From NCBI GenBank assembly GCA_036506495.1, contig DASXRQ010000194.1:1-16336 (forward strand): DNA of 16,336 bases. The letters are read 5' to 3'. Every line of letters begins with the position of its first letter. The stretch's first letter is position 1. The notes under the pieces were generated by a model. The model saw only the letters and a list, made by a program, of their open reading frames with translations, did not search any database and was not told the origin of the DNA. The DNA is from DASXRC01 sp036506495. Its GTDB lineage: Bacteria; Actinomycetota; Actinomycetes; Mycobacteriales; Micromonosporaceae. A program made the position numbers and the translations under genes. Positions 5,181-12,790 of this stretch are shown piece after piece.

Positions 5181-7727
5181 TCATTCGTACGCGATGGCCT
5201 CCAGTACATTCAGCCGAGCGGCCCGGATCGCCGGCAGGATCGCCGCGAGCACTCCGGCCACCAGCGCCAGGATGAGCGTCGCGGCGAGGTAGCCCCACGG
5301 CATTGTCAGCTTGAGAAAATCGGTGCCGACCGCTTGCACGATGGCGATGCCGAGCGCGACGCCGGCCGCGACCCCCAGCAGCACCCCGAACACCGAGATG
5401 AGGATGGATTCCACCGTCACCATCCACCCCAGCTGCCGGCGGTTCATGCCGATCGCCCGGATGAGGCCGATCTCCCGGGTCCGCTCGAACACCGACAGTA
5501 GCAGCGTGTTGATCACGCCGAGCACGGCGACCACGATGGTCAGTCCGAGGAGGACATTGAGGATCGTCAGCACGATGTTCAGGAACTGCGAGCTCTGCTT
5601 GATGACCCCGGAGCGGTCGGACACGGTGACCTCGGGGTTGTCCTTGACCAGCGCGTCCAGCTGGCTCCGGACCGCGCCCACCTGGCTGTCGTCGGCCACC
5701 TTGACGTACCCCTGCTGGGCGAACGGGGAGCGGAACGTCGTCGCATCGGCCATGTTGAGGATCGGCCCGTTCGCGATGTTGTTCGCCTCGTAGATCCCAA
5801 CGATCTTCTCCCGGTAGTCGCCGCCGCGCGCGGTCTGCACCGGCACGGTGTCACCGAGCCGCCAGCCCTGCTCCTTGGCGGTGTCCGTGTCGACTACGAT
5901 CTCGCCGGCGTTCAACGTCCGCAGGTCACCCTCCTTCGGAGTCATCTTGAAGATGACCTTGGCCGCGTCGACGTCGGTGGCGATGATGGTGAGGGTGCGC
6001 CCGCCGATGCGGACGCTGTCGGCCTGCGCCGCCAGTGCCGTCTGCACCCCGGGTATCGCCTTCATCTTGTCCACAAGGGACGTTTCGAATCCGGCCTGGC
6101 CGGTGCCGGTGAAGTCGGTCGAGAGGATCAGCTGCGCGTTCAGGTCGTTGGTGAAGACGCTGCTGATGCCGGACTTGGCGGAGGCCGCGAAGACGCCGGC
6201 GCCGGTCGCCAGGGTCACCCCGATCATCAGGGCCGCCGCGGTCACCGCGGTCCGCCGCGGGTTGCGCCCGGTGTTGCGGGTGCCGAGACGGCCCGGGACC
6301 GCCCACGACAGGGCCCGCCCGAGCACGCTCGTCACTGGGCGGGCGACCGAGGGCGCGAGCATCGCCACGCCGAGGAATGCCAGCGCGGCGCCGCCGCCGA
6401 GCATCCACCACACCGCGTCCTTGACCACGTCGGTCAGCTTGAGCGCGAGCAGCAGCACGCCGGTGGCGAAGACGACGCCGCCGATCAGGGTGAGGCGGCC
6501 CAGCGGCTTGTCGGGCGTGGCGGCCTCCCGCATCGCCGCGATGGGTGCCACCCGCGACGCCCGCAGGGCGGGGATGAGCGCCGCGACCACGGTGAACGCG
6601 GTGCCGACGAGCAGTGTCACGATGACGACGTACGGCCGGAGCACCACCCCGGAAACGGGCAGGTTCGCATTCGCGAAGCTCTCGAGGAGCTGACGCAACA
6701 GGTATCCAATGCCGACGCCGACGCCGAGCCCGACGAGTGAGGCCGTCAGCCCGAGGAGCACCGACTCGAGCAGCACCGAGCGGTTGACCTGACCTCGGCT
6801 GGCCCCGAACGATCGGTACAGGGCGAGTTCGCGGGTGCGCTGCGCGACCAGCATCGAGAACGTGTTGAAGATGAGGAACGCGCCCGTGAACAAGCCGATG
6901 ATGGCGAACCCGGTGAGGCCGCCCTTGAGGATGCTGACGAAGCTCGCGGTCTCGCTCGCCTGGTCCTTGGCGGTCTCCGTGCCGGTCTTCACGGTGTAGT
7001 TGGGGCCGACCGCGGCGGCGACCCGGCTCTTGAGCTCGGCCTGGGACACGCCGCCGGCGGCCTGCACGTCGACGTTGGTGAACCTGCCGGGCGCCCCGAT
7101 CAGCAGCTCCTGTGCGGTGGGCATGGAGAACGCCACCGTCGTCTCGCCGCCCAGCGAGTCGCGGCCGCCCTCGTACCCGAAGATCCCGACCAGCGTGAAC
7201 GTCTTGCGTGGCTGCAGGGTGATCACATCGACCCGGTCGCCAACGTGGTAGCCGGTCGTCTTGGCGAGGCCGGCGTTGATGGCGATCTCGTCGGGCCCGG
7301 TCGGGGGACTGCCCTCGCGCAGCCGAACGAGCGAGTCGTCCGCGACCCAGCCGATCCCGAACCGCGGCGGGCCGTTCGACGCGACCACCTTGCCGTTCTT
7401 GCCCACGACCCGCGCGCCGTCGGTGCCGACCTGCGGTGTCGTCCGGGCCGCTCCAGGCACGGCGGCGATCTTGTCGACGGTGGCCTGGTCGACGAACGCC
7501 GTGACCACCTCGTTGCCCTGCTCGCTCTTTGGCGCGTCGCTCTTGGCCGTCACCTGGACGTCGAGGTTGTTGTTGACGGTCGAGAAGAGGTTCTCGAAGC
7601 CCTTGGCCATCGTGTCGCCGGCCACGAACGCCGCCGACATGAACATGGTGCCGAGCACGACCGCGAGCGCCGACAACAGCAGGCGCAGCTTGTGCGCGAG
7701 CAGGCCGCGCAGCATCGCCCTGAACAT
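5181..7727 (-). CDS. ABC transporter permease, MacB/FtsX type, duplicated
   Basis: About 848 residues (849 if GTG 7730 is used). Helix 1 lies near residues 15-37, followed by an extracytoplasmic MacB-like periplasmic-core region, then a FtsX domain from about 265 with three helices and the typical cytoplasmic VAQRTRELALYRSFGASR loop. Near 480 (NPRRTAVTAAALMIGVT) the whole plan repeats: second core region, then FtsX domain with SVFERTREIGLIRAIGMNR at about 750, ending LNVLEAIAYE. Such large permeases work with LolD/MacB-type ATPases as mechanotransmission machines that extract or export lipids, peptides or antibiotics; the substrate here is unknown. ATG 7727 is favoured over GTG 7730 because GAGGAG (7733-7738) is 5 nt before it. 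It overlaps the stop of the ATPase gene, so translation is coupled. Confidence 0.92.
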   Translation of the reverse strand: MFRAMLRGLLAHKLRLLLSALAVVLGTMFMSAAFVAGDTMAKGFENLFSTVNNNLDVQVTAKSDAPKSEQGNEVVTAFVDQATVDKIAAVPGAARTTPQVGTDGARVVGKNGKVVASNGPPRFGIGWVADDSLVRLREGSPPTGPDEIAINAGLAKTTGYHVGDRVDVITLQPRKTFTLVGIFGYEGGRDSLGGETTVAFSMPTAQELLIGAPGRFTNVDVQAAGGVSQAELKSRVAAAVGPNYTVKTGTETAKDQASETASFVSILKGGLTGFAIIGLFTGAFLIFNTFSMLVAQRTRELALYRSFGASRGQVNRSVLLESVLLGLTASLVGLGVGVGIGYLLRQLLESFANANLPVSGVVLRPYVVIVTLLVGTAFTVVAALIPALRASRVAPIAAMREAATPDKPLGRLTLIGGVVFATGVLLLALKLTDVVKDAVWWMLGGGAALAFLGVAMLAPSVARPVTSVLGRALSWAVPGRLGTRNTGRNPRRTAVTAAALMIGVTLATGAGVFAASAKSGISSVFTNDLNAQLILSTDFTGTGQAGFETSLVDKMKAIPGVQTALAAQADSVRIGGRTLTIIATDVDAAKVIFKMTPKEGDLRTLNAGEIVVDTDTAKEQGWRLGDTVPVQTARGGDYREKIVGIYEANNIANGPILNMADATTFRSPFAQQGYVKVADDSQVGAVRSQLDALVKDNPEVTVSDRSGVIKQSSQFLNIVLTILNVLLGLTIVVAVLGVINTLLLSVFERTREIGLIRAIGMNRRQLGWMVTVESILISVFGVLLGVAAGVALGIAIVQAVGTDFLKLTMPWGYLAATLILALVAGVLAAILPAIRAARLNVLEAIAYE

Positions 7728-8512
7728 CACCGCTCCTCGCGGGCGAGCCGGGCGGAGTCGTCGCCGGCGAACCCGGCGGTGATGTCGAGGCGCTTGAGCC
7801 GGTCGAGCACGCCCTCGGCGGTCGGGTCGCGCATCTCGTCGACGATCCGCCCGTCGGCGAGGAAGACGACCCGGTCGGCGTAGCTGGCCGCGTTCGGGTC
7901 GTGGGTGACCATCACGATCGTCTGGCCGAACTCGCGCACCGAGTTGCGCAGGAAGCCGAGCACCTCGGCGCCGGAGCGGGAGTCGAGGTTGCCGGTCGGC
8001 TCGTCGGCGAAGACGACCTCCGGCCGCGAGACGAGCGCCCGGGCGCAGGCGACCCGCTGCTGCTGCCCCCCGGAGAGTTGCGACGGCCGGTGTCCGAGCC
8101 GGTCACGCAGACCGATCGTGTCGATGACCGTGTCGAACCACCGCTTGTCCGGCTTGCGGCCCGCGATCGCCAGCGGCAGCGTGATGTTCTCCTCGGCGGA
8201 CAGGGTCGGCAGCAGGTTGAACTGCTGGAAGACGAACCCCACCTTGTCCCGGCGGAGCCGGGTCAGCCCGGCGTCGCCGAGCCCCGTCACCTGGGTCTCG
8301 CCGACCCACACGTTGCCTCGAGTGACCGAGTCCAGACCGGCCAGGCAATGCATGAGCGTGGATTTGCCGGACCCCGATGGACCCATGATCGCGGTGTACA
8401 TCCCCCGCTCCAGGTCAACGGTCACCCCGCTCAGCGCGATCACCTGCGCCTCGCCGCTGCCGTACACCTTCCACACGTCCACCGCTCGCGCGGCCACGCC
8501 GTCCGTGGTCAC
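7727..8512 (-). CDS. ABC transporter ATP-binding protein (LolD/MacB type)
   Basis: A 261-residue ATPase subunit, complete in all motifs: Walker A GPSGSGKST (44-52), Q-loop FVFQQFNLLP (93-102), signature LSGGQQQRV (146-154), Walker B VVFADE (166-171), D-loop NLDS (175-178) and the switch H204. The opening VWKVYGSGEAQVIALSGV (13-30) is typical of the family serving MacB/FtsX permeases. It couples ATP hydrolysis to the permease encoded directly downstream, with which it shares a stop/start overlap. The start is GTG 8512, preceded by a G-rich ribosome site GAGGGGGG (about 8519-8526). A candidate promoter and an inverted repeat lie in the 116 bp before it, so expression probably answers to the two-component system encoded upstream. 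Confidence 0.95.
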   Translation of the reverse strand: MTTDGVAARAVDVWKVYGSGEAQVIALSGVTVDLERGMYTAIMGPSGSGKSTLMHCLAGLDSVTRGNVWVGETQVTGLGDAGLTRLRRDKVGFVFQQFNLLPTLSAEENITLPLAIAGRKPDKRWFDTVIDTIGLRDRLGHRPSQLSGGQQQRVACARALVSRPEVVFADEPTGNLDSRSGAEVLGFLRNSVREFGQTIVMVTHDPNAASYADRVVFLADGRIVDEMRDPTAEGVLDRLKRLDITAGFAGDDSARLAREER

Positions 8513-8548
8513 GTCCGCCCCCCTCTGTGATGGTTGCCGTCCTAACGC

Positions 8549-8579
8549 ACGGTAGGCGCCGGCCGCACGCCCGCCGTCA
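8549..8579 (-). promoter_or_regulatory. Candidate promoter of the ABC transporter genes
   Basis: Read on the minus strand, TGACGG (8574-8579) and TACCGT (8549-8554) could be -35 and -10 boxes with a 19-bp spacer, longer than ideal. The same TACCGT occurs before the histidine kinase gene. Transcription would start near 8541, giving a leader of about 30 nt that contains the ribosome site. Confidence 0.35.
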
Positions 8580-8596
8580 TCCCCCGGGAGGGTCTT

Positions 8597-8620
8597 GGCC
8601 TACGTCCCCCGACGTAGCCC
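8597..8620. promoter_or_regulatory. Inverted repeat, candidate response-regulator operator
   Basis: CTACGTC (8600-8606) and GACGTAG (8611-8617) are perfect inverted copies around CCCC, and the arms extend by two more pairs outside one mismatch (8597-8598 with 8619-8620). It lies 11 bp after the response-regulator stop and about 67 bp before the presumed transcription start of the ABC genes. NarL-type regulators bind such dyads as dimers, so an operator is likely. A terminator for the regulator gene is the alternative. Confidence 0.5.
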
Positions 8621-8628
8621 ACCCCGGC

Positions 8629-9318
8629 TCAGCCGCCCGGCCGGACCAGACCCGACTCGTACGCCAGCACGACCGCCTGCACGCGGTCGCGCAGGCCGAG
8701 CTTGGTCAGTACGTGTCCGACATGGGTCTTGATCGTGGTCTCGCTGACCGAAAGCGTCCGGGCGATCTCGGCGTTGGACAGGCCCCGCGCCACCTGGACC
8801 AGCACCTCGCGCTCGCGTTCGGTGAGCGCGTCGAGCGCCCGGGGCGGCGCCGCGTTCGGATCGGGCAGGGAGGCCGCGAACCGGTCCAGCAGCCGCTGCA
8901 GGATCCGTGGGGCCACGATGGCCTCGCCCCGCGCGACCGTGCGGATCGCGGCGACGAGGTCCTCGGCCGGCACGTCCTTGGCCAGGAAGCCGCTCGCGCC
9001 GGCACGCAGCGCCCCGACGACGTACTCGTCGAGGTCGAACGTCGTCAGGATCAGCACCCGAACCGGCAGGCGGGCGGCCACGATCGCCGTGGTCGCGGCG
9101 ACGCCGTCCATCCGTGGCATGCGAATGTCCATCAGCACGACGTCCGGCAGCAGCCGGCGGGCGAGGTCGACCGCCTCCACGCCGTCTCCAGCCTCGCCGA
9201 CGATGTCCAGGTCGTCCTCGGCGCCGAGCACCATCCGGAATCCGGTTCGCAGCAGCGGCTGGTCGTCGGCGAGCAGGATCCGCACCGGTCGGTCGTCGAC
9301 GTCGCCGCCCGTGGTCAT
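8629..9318 (-). CDS. NarL/FixJ-family response regulator
   Basis: A 229-residue two-domain regulator. The receiver domain (about 12-130) has the acidic pocket D18-D19, the phosphoacceptor D64 in VVLMDIRMP, T92 and K114 (FLAKDVP). A linker leads to a LuxR-type helix-turn-helix (about 161-219: LTEREREVLVQVARGLSN, then ETTIKTHVGHVLTKLGLRDR). It should be phosphorylated by the histidine kinase encoded just upstream and bind DNA as a dimer. The start is ATG 9318, whose ATGA overlaps the kinase stop (9315-9317); a longer in-frame reading up to 9525 would overlap the kinase gene deeply and has no support. Likely targets are its own region and the ABC genes downstream, given the inverted repeat right after its stop. 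Confidence 0.93.
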   Translation of the reverse strand: MTTGGDVDDRPVRILLADDQPLLRTGFRMVLGAEDDLDIVGEAGDGVEAVDLARRLLPDVVLMDIRMPRMDGVAATTAIVAARLPVRVLILTTFDLDEYVVGALRAGASGFLAKDVPAEDLVAAIRTVARGEAIVAPRILQRLLDRFAASLPDPNAAPPRALDALTEREREVLVQVARGLSNAEIARTLSVSETTIKTHVGHVLTKLGLRDRVQAVVLAYESGLVRPGG

Positions 9319-10505
9319 GCCACCCCCTGACCGACCCGGTCCGCCGGAATCTTCGCGTGGACCCGGTACCCGCCGCCCGATCGCGGGCCGATGCGCAACG
9401 TGCCACCGTACAGCGCCACGCGCTCGCGCATGCCGACCAGGCCGTGGCCCAGCGCGGCGCCGTTCGGTCGGGGCCCGCGCCCCGTATCGGACACGTCCAC
9501 GATCAGCCACTGCGCCCCGAACCATAGCCGCACCGCCGCCGTGGCGGGCCCGGCGTGCTTGAGGGCGTTCGTCAACGCCTCCTGGATGACGCGGTAGACC
9601 GTCAGGGCCACCCCGGGGTCCAGACCCGCCGGCTCGCCGTCGACCTCCAGTACGACCGGCAGCCCGGCTTCGCGCACCTGCTCGACGAGCGCCTCGATGC
9701 CGGCCAGGCCCGGCTGTGGCGTCAGCTCCGCGGCGGGCTCCGCGTCCGTGCGCAGCACGTCGAGCAGCCGCCGCATCTCGCGCAGCGTGGTGCGGCTGGT
9801 CTGCTCGATCGTGCCGAGCGCCTCATCCGCGGTGTCCGGGTCGCGGCGCAGGATCCGGCGCGCGCCGGTGGCGAGCACGCCCATCACGCTCACGTGGTGC
9901 GCCACCACGTCGTGCAACTCCCGTGCGATGCGCCGGCGTTCGTCCGCGACGGCCTGGTCGGCCAGCGCTCGCTGGTTCTGTTCGGCCGTGACGGCCCGCT
10001 CCTCCAGTGCGGCCACGTACGCCCGCCGGGTGTGCATGGTGCGGCCGATGAAGAAGCAGACCAGCGCAAGCAGGCCATCGATGAGTAGAACGACCCACCG
10101 CGGGTCGTCTGGGCTGATCCGCTTGGCGAGGGACGGCCAGAGCAGGAGCAACGCGGGCGACCACACCACCGCGCTGGCCGCGATCGCCCGGCGCAGCGGC
10201 AATGCCGCCGCGGCCGTGTACGCCAGCACGAACACGGCGAGGCTGCCGCCCTTCAGCGGCAGGAGGATCGCACCGAGCAGCGCCATCAGCCAGACCGCCG
10301 GCCAGAGCCAGCGACGTCGAATCACCACGGGCACGACGCCGAGCAGGGCGAGGCCGACCGTCACCCACCACGAGTCCGGCCGCCGCTCGCTCGGGGTACC
10401 CTCGATCAGCAACAGGTACGCGCCGAACAGGACGAGCGCGAGCAGGCCGTCCGCGAGCGTCGGCCGGGCGCGCAGCCAGCCTCGCACGCCGTGGGGGGTC
10501 ACCAT
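9315..10505 (-). CDS. Sensor histidine kinase (HisKA_3, NarX-like)
   Basis: A 396-residue membrane kinase. Residues 18-155 carry about six hydrophobic helices with very short loops and no large sensory domain, the form called intramembrane-sensing. A short coiled segment (about 160-188) leads to the dimerisation/phosphoacceptor helix ERRRIARELHDVVAHH (189-204) with H198. The ATPase domain follows: N-box in VIQEALTNALKHAG (about 299-312), DTGRGPRP, and GHGLVGMRERV. It autophosphorylates and passes phosphate to the coupled regulator. A signal perturbing the membrane, such as a cell-envelope antibiotic, is plausible because the downstream genes encode a MacB/FtsX-type transporter, but is only inference. 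The ATG at 10505 has a TACCGT box 7 nt upstream and no Shine-Dalgarno, so it is probably leaderless. Confidence 0.92.
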   Translation of the reverse strand: MVTPHGVRGWLRARPTLADGLLALVLFGAYLLLIEGTPSERRPDSWWVTVGLALLGVVPVVIRRRWLWPAVWLMALLGAILLPLKGGSLAVFVLAYTAAAALPLRRAIAASAVVWSPALLLLWPSLAKRISPDDPRWVVLLIDGLLALVCFFIGRTMHTRRAYVAALEERAVTAEQNQRALADQAVADERRRIARELHDVVAHHVSVMGVLATGARRILRRDPDTADEALGTIEQTSRTTLREMRRLLDVLRTDAEPAAELTPQPGLAGIEALVEQVREAGLPVVLEVDGEPAGLDPGVALTVYRVIQEALTNALKHAGPATAAVRLWFGAQWLIVDVSDTGRGPRPNGAALGHGLVGMRERVALYGGTLRIGPRSGGGYRVHAKIPADRVGQGVA

Positions 10506-10512
10506 GCACGCG

Positions 10513-10518
10513 ACGGTA
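10513..10518 (-). promoter_or_regulatory. -10-like box of leaderless kinase promoter
   Basis: TACCGT on the minus strand ends 7 nt before the kinase ATG (10505), the leaderless arrangement. No clear -35 is seen at 17-19 bp. Confidence 0.5.
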
Positions 10519-10557
10519 GCCGTCCGGACGCCATCGTGGTCGTCGCCGATGGTGAAT

Positions 10558-10585
10558 CCGTTCTCATCCGCCAGGATGAGAACGG
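10558..10585 (-). terminator. Perfect 12-bp hairpin after the nuclease gene
   Basis: CCGTTCTCATCC (10558-10569) and GGATGAGAACGG (10574-10585) are perfect inverted copies with a 4-nt loop, starting one base after the nuclease stop codon. On the minus strand it is followed by GATTCACC, not a T-run. It is the strongest hairpin in the window and most likely ends the nuclease transcript before the kinase promoter some 40 bp on. An operator for that promoter is an alternative. Confidence 0.75.
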
Positions 10586-10586
10586 G

Positions 10587-11498
10587 TCACTCCTGGGTGG
10601 CCGTCGGGGCCGGCTCGGGCCCCGGATCCGGAGCCGGGTCGGGGAAGGGCGGCGGAGTGCCGCCGAACGCCGGGCAGCGCTCCTGGTGGCTGCACCAGGC
10701 GCACAGCCGGCTCGGCTTGGGCCGGAAGTCGCGCGTGGCGGTGGCGTGATCGATCGCCCGCCACAGCGCGAGCACGGTCCGCTCGAACCGCACCAGCTCC
10801 TCCGGATCGGGGGCGTAGTCGCAGGCCTCCGCGTCCTTGAGGTAGACGAGGCGCAGCACGCGCGGCACCACGCCCCGCGTCCGCCACAGCACGAGCGCGT
10901 AGAACCTCAGCTGGAACAGCGCCCGCGCCTCGAACGCCTCCCGCGGAGCGCCGCCGGTCTTGTAGTCGACCACGCGCAGGTGGCCGTCCGGCGACACGTC
11001 GAGGCGGTCGACGTAGCCCCGGATCAGCAGCCGGTCGTCGACGACGGCCTCGATCAGGCTCTCCCGCTCGGCCGGCTCCAGGCGGCGCGGGTCCTCCACC
11101 GTGAAGTACCCGGCGAGCAGGCTCCGGGCCGACGCCAGGAGCTCCTCGGCGGCGACGGCCGGCTCGCCGTCGGCGCCGAGGAGCTCGGTCAGCTCCGGGG
11201 CCTCCTCGGCCAGCCGCCGCCACTCGGGCTCGACCAGGCCGGCCGCGGCCTTCGGCGTACGGTCGCCGGCCGGCAGGTCGAACAGCCGCTCCAGCACCGC
11301 GTGCACCAGCGTGCCGCGGGCCTGGTCGGCGGTGGGCACCTCGGGCAGCCGGTCGATCGCGCGGAAGCGGTAGAGCAGCGGGCAGGTCTTGAAGTCCGCC
11401 GCCCGCGACGGGGACAGCGAGGGGTACGCCGGCGGGGCCGGGTCGTCGACCTCGACCGGCGCCCCGGTGGGGGCCGGTGCCACTGTCTCTGCCGTCAT
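10587..11498 (-). CDS. RecB-family PD-(D/E)XK nuclease with Fe-S cysteines
   Basis: A 303-residue protein of the Cas4/RecB/AddB nuclease family. In order: LSPSRAADFKTCPLLYRFR (28-46, first cysteine C39), GTLVHAVLERL (62-72, the His motif with H66), GYVDRLDV (161-168, metal-binding D164), VVDYKTGG (176-183, D178 and K180), QLRFY (196-200, the QxxxY motif), and CAWCSHQERC (C266, C269, C275). The four cysteines C39/C266/C269/C275 match the 4Fe-4S clasp of AddB and Cas4. A Pro-rich tail (281-303) follows. It should be a single-strand exonuclease or a repair helper; no helicase or Cas gene is near. In mycobacteria a RecB-family gene lies near trmI and mpa, so linkage to the proteasome block is conserved. 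The start is ATG 11498, with TAGCCT 7 nt upstream; an in-frame ATG at 11615 would overlap the divergent promoter region. Confidence 0.88.
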   Translation of the reverse strand: MTAETVAPAPTGAPVEVDDPAPPAYPSLSPSRAADFKTCPLLYRFRAIDRLPEVPTADQARGTLVHAVLERLFDLPAGDRTPKAAAGLVEPEWRRLAEEAPELTELLGADGEPAVAAEELLASARSLLAGYFTVEDPRRLEPAERESLIEAVVDDRLLIRGYVDRLDVSPDGHLRVVDYKTGGAPREAFEARALFQLRFYALVLWRTRGVVPRVLRLVYLKDAEACDYAPDPEELVRFERTVLALWRAIDHATATRDFRPKPSRLCAWCSHQERCPAFGGTPPPFPDPAPDPGPEPAPTATQE

Positions 11499-11505
11499 GA
11501 GCCAC

Positions 11506-11511
11506 AGGCTA
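11506..11511 (-). promoter_or_regulatory. -10-like box of leaderless nuclease promoter
   Basis: TAGCCT on the minus strand stands 7 nt before ATG 11498. It supports this start over the upstream one. The 118-bp gap to the protease gene thus carries two divergent start signals. Confidence 0.5.
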
Positions 11512-11603
11512 GGACACCGGTCCGACGAAACCGCGGCACGGCGCCGCGTCGGCGTCGGCGCGCCGCCGGGTCGCCGCCGTGCCGCCGGCGGGCGGCCGTT
11601 CCG

Positions 11604-11609
11604 TAGCAT
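11604..11609 (+). promoter_or_regulatory. -10-like box of leaderless protease promoter
   Basis: TAGCAT lies 7 nt before ATG 11617. No ribosome site is present in the intervening CGTCACG. The -35 is not recognisable. Confidence 0.5.
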
Positions 11610-11616
11610 CGTCACG

Positions 11617-12765
11617 ATGGAGGACAGTCCCGAACCTCAGCGTCCCGCCGACCGCCGCACCGGCGTCCCGGTCGGCCGCGTGCTCGGCTTCCCGCTCTAC
11701 CTCAACGCGTCGACGCTGCTGCTCGCCGCGCTCATCACGGTCGTCTACGGGGGGTACGCGCAGCAGCGGCTCGGCGTGGCGCCGGCCGCCGGGTACGCCG
11801 TGGGGTTCGGGTTCGTGCTCTGCCTCATGCTCTCCGTGCTGCTCCACGAGCTGGGTCATGCGCTGACCGCGCGCCGGTTCGGCATCGGCGTGTGCGGCAT
11901 CACGCTGGAGCTCCTCGGCGGCTTCACCGAGATGGACCGGGACGCGCCATCGCCCACAGTGGACCTGCTCGTCGCGCTGGCCGGTCCGGCGGTCTCGTTC
12001 GTGCTCGGCCTCGGCGCCGTGGCCGGCACGATCCTGTTCCCGGACCACAGCCCGCCGCACGAGATCGCGTTCTACCTGGCGTTCAGCAACATCGTTGTGG
12101 CGATCTTCAACTCGCTGCCCGGGCTGCCGCTGGACGGTGGCCGGGCGTTGCGGGCGGGCGTCTGGGCGGTCACCAAGGACCGGCACCTGGGCACCGAGGT
12201 CGCCGGCTGGGTCGGCCGCGGGGTGGCCATCCTCACCGGCGTCGGTGCGGCCGTGCTCGCCGCGTACGGGGCGCTGTCGGCGGTTGGCCTCGCGTTCCTG
12301 CTGCTGGTGGCCCTGACGCTGTGGCGGGGCGCCGGCCAGGCGGTCCGGCTGGCCCAGGTCAGCCGACGGTTCCCGCTGATCGACCTGCGGCGGCTGGCCC
12401 GTCCGCTGTTCGCGGTGCCGACCGGAACGCCGCTGGCCGAGGCGCAGCGACGCGCCGGGGAGGCCGGCCAGCCGGCGGCTGCGCTGGCGGTCAGCGACTC
12501 GGCGGGCCGGCTGGTCGCGCTCGTCCACCCCGCGTCCGCGGCCGCGGTGCCGGCCGACCGTCGACCGTGGGTCACGGTCGACGCGGTATCCCGCGGCATC
12601 GACGGCATCGGGGCGATCCCGGTCGGCCTGGGCGGGGAAGACGTGATCCGTGCGGTGCAGGCCAACCCGGGCGCGGAGTACCTGGTGACGTCGGGCGAAG
12701 ATGTCATCGGTGTACTGAACGTCACCGACCTGGCCCAGGTGCTCGAACCCGGCGCCAGCCGGTGA
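11617..12765 (+). CDS. Site-2 protease family (M50) intramembrane metalloprotease
   Basis: A 382-residue membrane protein. The zinc-binding HELGH (77-81) lies in the third hydrophobic segment, and the second metal motif NSLPGLPLDGGRAL (165-178, D173) matches the NxxPxxPxDGG signature. Helices lie near 31-48, 58-80, 113-140, 150-172 and 222-258. The C-terminal 110 residues have a loose CBS-like pattern (LAVSDSAGRLVALVHP; YLVTSGEDVIGVLNVTDLAQVL), as in the spoIVFB-like M50 subgroup, whose CBS part senses nucleotides. Such enzymes cut membrane-bound substrates, for example anti-sigma factors. The target here is unknown. ATG 11617 is chosen because of TAGCAT 7 nt upstream; a longer reading from 11389 would run through the nuclease gene on the other strand. 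The methyltransferase gene starts 25 bp downstream. Confidence 0.92.
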   Translation: MEDSPEPQRPADRRTGVPVGRVLGFPLYLNASTLLLAALITVVYGGYAQQRLGVAPAAGYAVGFGFVLCLMLSVLLHELGHALTARRFGIGVCGITLELLGGFTEMDRDAPSPTVDLLVALAGPAVSFVLGLGAVAGTILFPDHSPPHEIAFYLAFSNIVVAIFNSLPGLPLDGGRALRAGVWAVTKDRHLGTEVAGWVGRGVAILTGVGAAVLAAYGALSAVGLAFLLLVALTLWRGAGQAVRLAQVSRRFPLIDLRRLARPLFAVPTGTPLAEAQRRAGEAGQPAAALAVSDSAGRLVALVHPASAAAVPADRRPWVTVDAVSRGIDGIGAIPVGLGGEDVIRAVQANPGAEYLVTSGEDVIGVLNVTDLAQVLEPGASR

Positions 12766-12777
12766 GAGGGGGCCGCA

Positions 12778-12783
12778 TACCTT
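12778..12783 (+). promoter_or_regulatory. -10-like box of leaderless trmI promoter
   Basis: TACCTT lies 7 nt before ATG 12791, whereas the alternative TTG start at 12782 would fall inside the box. This argues for the ATG and for a promoter separate from the protease gene. Confidence 0.45.
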
Positions 12784-12790
12784 GACCGCC

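Noticed and set aside
10587..11498. Nuclease as a CRISPR Cas4.
   Set aside because: The motifs fit the wider RecB/AddB/Cas4 group, but there is no repeat array or other cas gene, and the location is the conserved trmI-proteasome region.
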